Shown: positions 5,666-8,121 of the stretch, piece by piece | Position numbering within the stretch: the first letter of the stretch is position 1 | Layout of the letters: each line of letters begins with the position of its first letter | Origin: Chloroflexota bacterium | GTDB taxonomy: Bacteria > Chloroflexota > Dehalococcoidia > Lucifugimonadales > JADFKI01 | Assembly (NCBI GenBank): GCA_022565015.1 | Contig: JADFKI010000174.1 | Span: 1-8,121 of the forward strand | Direction of reading: 5' to 3' | Length of the DNA stretch: 8,121 nt | The notes under the pieces: model-generated | The model's database searches: none | What the model was told of the DNA's origin: nothing | Seen by the model: only the letters and a program-made list of their open reading frames with translations | Program-made: the position numbers and the translations under genes

Positions 5666-6511
5666 ATGCAGCCTCATGAACTGAAAGACGTAATCGCGCT
5701 CATACGAAAAGAAGCAAGCAATCTGATTCAATACCTGGAAACGCTGGGCGACGACGACTGGGAAAAACAGAGCGCGTGTGAAGACTGGACTGTTGCCGAA
5801 GTAGTCGGGCATATGATCTTCGTGTTCAAAGATGTCTGCTATGACGGCGTATCACGCGGCCTCACGGGGGATATATCCCCACCGGAAGGCTTTCCTGATC
5901 CTGAGAATTTGATCGATGCGACCCGTCATCGCATCATTTCCGATATTGCCAAAAGGCACACCCGGGAACTGGGTTCCGAATTGCTTACCATGTTGGAGTC
6001 GCATGCCGAGGCGGTGTGCAAGCTCTGGGACACCCTGACACCAGCCAATTGGGATACACAGTGTTATCGGATGGCTGGAATTCGTCCCGCTCACACCTTT
6101 ATTAGCACTCCGATTACTGAAACCGCCATGCACCACTGGGACATCCGTTCCCGCATTTCACCTCGGTCTGCTTACTTATCCTCGGAAAGCATGCACTATT
6201 TCATGCAGAGCATCTCTCAAGGGAATTACTTCAATCGCGGCGAGGTGTTGGCAGCAACATTACGTTACCGCTTCAATCTGGGGAAGACCGAACCTTACAC
6301 GTTGGACTTCATTATCACCGGGGACTCAGTGAGTACAGAGCTCAACAGCAATGCTGCACCTCATGACACGTTCTACTGTGACGAAGAGACATTGGCCCTG
6401 CTGTTATATGGCCGACTCTCCGCGGGGCAGGCTATCAAACTAGGTAAGATTTCCTGGGAAGGGAAGATTGAATCGTTCATGGAATTCAACAGGTGGTATC
6501 ATGGCGGCTGA
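5666..6511 (+). CDS. DinB-like / maleylpyruvate isomerase family protein with SCP2-like C-terminus
   Basis: From the ATG at 5666 the protein has 281 residues. Residues about 5-160 match the N-terminal domain of the mycothiol-dependent maleylpyruvate isomerase family, a DinB-type four-helix metal-binding bundle. The hallmark LGDDDWEKQSACEDWTVAEVVGHM places the first metal ligand at His49. The pair Glu152 and His156 (TETAMHHWDIR) supplies the E-x3-H motif, so the His-Glu-His metal triad is intact. Residues about 195-281 (ATLRYRF...LLYGRLSAGQAIKLGKISWEGK) resemble the SCP2-like C-terminal domain of the same family. Known members act in thiol-dependent isomerisation or transfer reactions in the cytosol. 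The actual substrate and thiol are unknown, and mycothiol itself is mainly an actinobacterial cofactor. The gene stands alone, with a hairpin after its stop and a separate promoter for the next gene. It appears less GC-rich than the dehydratase and monooxygenase genes. Confidence 0.85.
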   Translation: MQPHELKDVIALIRKEASNLIQYLETLGDDDWEKQSACEDWTVAEVVGHMIFVFKDVCYDGVSRGLTGDISPPEGFPDPENLIDATRHRIISDIAKRHTRELGSELLTMLESHAEAVCKLWDTLTPANWDTQCYRMAGIRPAHTFISTPITETAMHHWDIRSRISPRSAYLSSESMHYFMQSISQGNYFNRGEVLAATLRYRFNLGKTEPYTLDFIITGDSVSTELNSNAAPHDTFYCDEETLALLLYGRLSAGQAIKLGKISWEGKIESFMEFNRWYHGG

Positions 6512-6535
6512 TACGCTGACGAATGCAGCTTACAT

Positions 6536-6565
6536 AGGCAAGCACAAGTTGGCAGTGGCTTGCCT
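6536..6565 (+). terminator. Hairpin after the DinB-like gene, possible terminator
   Basis: AGGCAAGC (6536-6543) and GCTTGCCT (6558-6565) form a perfect 8-bp stem with a 14-nt loop, 25 nt after the TGA. The inner AC/GT bases can extend the stem past a bulge. No T-run follows, so it is either an atypical terminator or a 3'-end stabilising hairpin. Confidence 0.4.
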
Positions 6566-6652
6566 GTCGATGGTCTAGGCCATTAGCCCGCCAGCTATCG
6601 CCCTGGTGAACGCATCACGATCATGTTGTCTCCTTCTAGACCAGTGTAGATT

Positions 6653-6681
6653 TTGACAAATCTCGACGGTATACATAAACT
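6653..6681 (+). promoter_or_regulatory. Sigma70-type promoter for the hydrolase gene
   Basis: A perfect TTGACA -35 box (6653-6658) is followed after 17 bp by TAAACT (6676-6681), which matches 4 of 6 positions of TATAAT. The start would fall near 6688, giving a leader of roughly 40 nt. The TATACA at 6670-6675 is too close to the -35 box to serve with it. Confidence 0.45.
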
Positions 6682-6717
6682 CTGCACAAGCGTATGTCGC
6701 ACCCGTATAGCATAATT

Positions 6718-6723
6718 GGAGGG
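6718..6723 (+). promoter_or_regulatory. Ribosome binding site deciding the hydrolase start
   Basis: GGAGGG lies 7 nt before the ATG at 6731. A TTG at 6716 in the same frame overlaps this site and is therefore not the start. Confidence 0.75.
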
Positions 6724-6730
6724 AAAAATC

Positions 6731-7492
6731 ATGCCATACGTTGATAACGATGGAATCCGAATTCACTATCAGGTAGATGGTAATAGGGACGAGCCGCCGC
6801 TCGTGCTGATGCATGGCACATTTCAATCGTTGGAGGACTGGTACGAGTCCGGCTGGGTCGAGGGACTCAAAAATGACAACCAGCTTGTTCTCGTAGACCA
6901 CCGAGGCATGGGTCATAGCGACAAACCTCACGATCCCGATGTCTACACGCTCGAGCTGAGAGTGGCTGACATCGTTGCTGTGCTAGACGCTCTCGACATC
7001 GTCAAGGCCAACTATTTCGGTTACTCGACGGGTGGGTGGATCAGCTTCGGCATAGCAAAGTACGCACCTGAACGATTCGACTCGCTAATTATCGGAGCGT
7101 CACATACTTATCCCAGAGACTTTGGAGCGATGAGGCGATCCTTGCGCCGGGGCATAGTGACTTATATGGAAGAGGACTTTGCCAACTCTCCCGGTTTGGT
7201 AATGACCGACTGGTACAAGACGAGAAGACTCGCGAACGATCACGAGGCGCTCATCGCGTTGCAGCAGGACAGGCCGGACATGTCGGACGTCATTCCTTCT
7301 GTAACCATGCCTTGCTTGATGTATGTGGGTGATGCAGATCCTCTGTATCCACAGGTCGTAGAGTGCGCGAAGCGCATGCCTAACGCGAGACTTGTCTCGC
7401 TTCCTGGTCTTGGTCATGGACAAGGCTTCCGGTATAGCAATGATGGACTTGACCATGTCAGGAATTTCTTAGCAGAGATGAACCACCGGTAA
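6731..7492 (+). CDS. Alpha/beta-fold hydrolase
   Basis: This 253-residue protein is a typical single-domain alpha/beta hydrolase of normal length, probably cytosolic with no signal peptide. PLVLMHGTF (23-31) supplies the oxyanion-hole HG motif. LVLVDHRGMGHSDKP (52-66) is the conserved 'D.RG.G.S' stretch. GYSTGGW (97-103) is the nucleophile elbow with Ser99. The probable acid is Asp203 in VGDADPLYP, and the catalytic His is His229 in LPGLGHG. The cap region (about 128-185) is short. The triad is complete, so the enzyme should be active as an esterase, lactonase, C-C bond hydrolase or similar; the motifs do not distinguish these. Ser instead of Asp at the nucleophile argues against a haloalkane dehalogenase or epoxide hydrolase. 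It has its own promoter and ribosome binding site and converges on the molybdoenzyme gene 67 bp away. Confidence 0.92.
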   Translation: MPYVDNDGIRIHYQVDGNRDEPPLVLMHGTFQSLEDWYESGWVEGLKNDNQLVLVDHRGMGHSDKPHDPDVYTLELRVADIVAVLDALDIVKANYFGYSTGGWISFGIAKYAPERFDSLIIGASHTYPRDFGAMRRSLRRGIVTYMEEDFANSPGLVMTDWYKTRRLANDHEALIALQQDRPDMSDVIPSVTMPCLMYVGDADPLYPQVVECAKRMPNARLVSLPGLGHGQGFRYSNDGLDHVRNFLAEMNHR

Positions 7493-7559
7493 GGTTTTGT
7501 TAGACGGCCTTAAGGTGACCCTCTAGGTCGGAGCCTATCATGAATAGCTATACCACGCG

Positions 7560-8121
7560 CTAGGCGTCACTCGTCGGTACGGGCTCCGGGACCTTTTCGA
7601 TGCGGACGGCGCAAACCTTGTACTCCGGAATGCGCGAGTTGGGATCCAGCGCCGCGTTGGTCAGGAAGTTGGCCGCGTGCTCCTTGAGCTTGACGAAGGG
7701 TATGAAGATCTCGCCGGGGCGCATCTTTTCCGTGAATTGCGCCCGTCCCTCGACCTCACCTCGACGCGACCGCACCAGAATCCACTCGCCGTCTGCGACG
7801 CCGTAACGCTCGCCGTCTTCGGCGCTCATGCTAATCGCCAGCTCTGATACGCTCGCCATCAGGTTGGAGGCCCTGCGGGTGATGGTGCCGCCGTGCCAGT
7901 GGTAGAGGATGCGGCCTGTGTTCAAGATGATCGGGAAGCGCTTGCTGGGCATCTCCTCGGCCTGTGGGCCCTGGTCGAAGGCGACGAACCTGGCCCTGGG
8001 GCCCCGAGGGAAGTCCACGCCGTACAGGTAGCGCGTGCCCGGATGCGTGGCGTCGGGACACGGCCACTGTATGCCGCCTTCGTTTTCCAGTCGTTGGTAG
8101 GATATGCCCGCGAGTGTGGGC
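7560..8121 (-). CDS. Formate dehydrogenase-like molybdopterin oxidoreductase, C-terminal part (5' end outside window)
   Basis: The minus-strand frame is open from the right edge to TAG at 7562-7560, giving 186 C-terminal residues of a protein that is usually 700-950 long. The beginning, AGISYQRLENEGGIQWPCP and HPGTRYLYG, is typical of formate dehydrogenase alpha subunits. The molybdopterin-dinucleotide-binding domain follows: FPIILNTGRILYHWHGGTITRR, then SAEDGERYGVADGEWILVRSRRGEVEG, and EIFIPFVKLKEHAANFLTNAALDP with IPEYKVCAVRIEK near the end. This pattern favours formate dehydrogenase-type enzymes over nitrate or DMSO reductases. These enzymes oxidise formate to CO2 using a bis-MGD Mo or W cofactor. 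The active-site Cys or Sec and the Fe-S motifs lie outside the window, so activity and cofactor cannot be checked. The GTG at 8018 is internal and is not a start. Confidence 0.9.
   Translation of the reverse strand, partial: PTLAGISYQRLENEGGIQWPCPDATHPGTRYLYGVDFPRGPRARFVAFDQGPQAEEMPSKRFPIILNTGRILYHWHGGTITRRASNLMASVSELAISMSAEDGERYGVADGEWILVRSRRGEVEGRAQFTEKMRPGEIFIPFVKLKEHAANFLTNAALDPNSRIPEYKVCAVRIEKVPEPVPTSDA

Noticed and set aside
5449..5667. 72-codon minus-strand open frame ahead of the DinB-like gene
   Set aside because: It overlaps the better-supported start of the DinB-like gene, shows no recognisable domain and has only a weak GAGG site at 4-nt spacing. It is kept as part of the intergenic description.
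6716..6730. TTG start for the hydrolase
   Set aside because: The TTG overlaps the GGAGGG ribosome binding site that serves the ATG at 6731.
7517..7529. GACC-ctcta-GGTC dyad between the convergent hydrolase and molybdoenzyme genes
   Set aside because: A 4-bp stem without a T-run is too weak to call a terminator.

Overview
The window looks like part of a bacterial chromosome with fairly high GC. Small genes for redox and xenobiotic-type catabolism sit on both strands, and there are no rRNA genes, no CRISPR array and no transposase. The mix of a luciferase-like flavin monooxygenase, an IlvD/Edd-type sugar-acid dehydratase, an aldo/keto reductase, a Uma2 nuclease and a formate dehydrogenase-like molybdoenzyme fits Chloroflexota (Dehalococcoidia/SAR202-like) metagenomic genomes. 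That placement is an inference from gene content, because no taxonomic marker is present.

Layout, left to right. The 3' part of an aldo/keto reductase gene (+, 1-557) meets the end of a 572-residue sugar-acid/dihydroxy-acid dehydratase gene (-, 554-2272) tail to tail, and one CTAG supplies both stop codons. The dehydratase has its own promoter with a perfect TATAAT. Upstream of it is a translationally coupled pair on the minus strand: a 255-residue protein of unknown function (GTG start at 3867) whose stop overlaps the ATG of a Uma2-family PD-(D/E)XK protein (2552-3103). Next comes a 245-bp spacer with two identical TCCTAGGA palindromes 42 bp apart and a nested palindromic repeat. It is followed by a luciferase-like monooxygenase gene (-, 4113-5345), a 320-bp divergent intergenic region, a DinB/maleylpyruvate-isomerase-like gene (+, 5666-6511), an alpha/beta hydrolase gene (+, 6731-7492) with a plausible own promoter, and the 3' part of a formate dehydrogenase-like molybdopterin oxidoreductase gene (-, from 7560 past the right edge).

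The aldo/keto reductase and dehydratase would suit sugar or sugar-acid catabolism. The monooxygenase, DinB-like protein and hydrolase would suit oxidative breakdown of small organic compounds. They lie in separate transcription units, so one shared pathway is not demonstrated.

The most interesting structure surrounds the Uma2 gene. A 26-bp direct repeat flanks it on both sides (2442-2467 and 3131-3156). The four differences between copies are two pairs of compensating changes inside an 11-nt palindrome. The left copy lies in a short open frame ending in TELTEQGETQ-stop, which resembles the TEPAGQGET segment in the tail of the upstream 255-residue protein. This suggests that a Uma2 cassette was inserted into, or grew out of, the end of that gene. 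The idea is inferred and directly testable.
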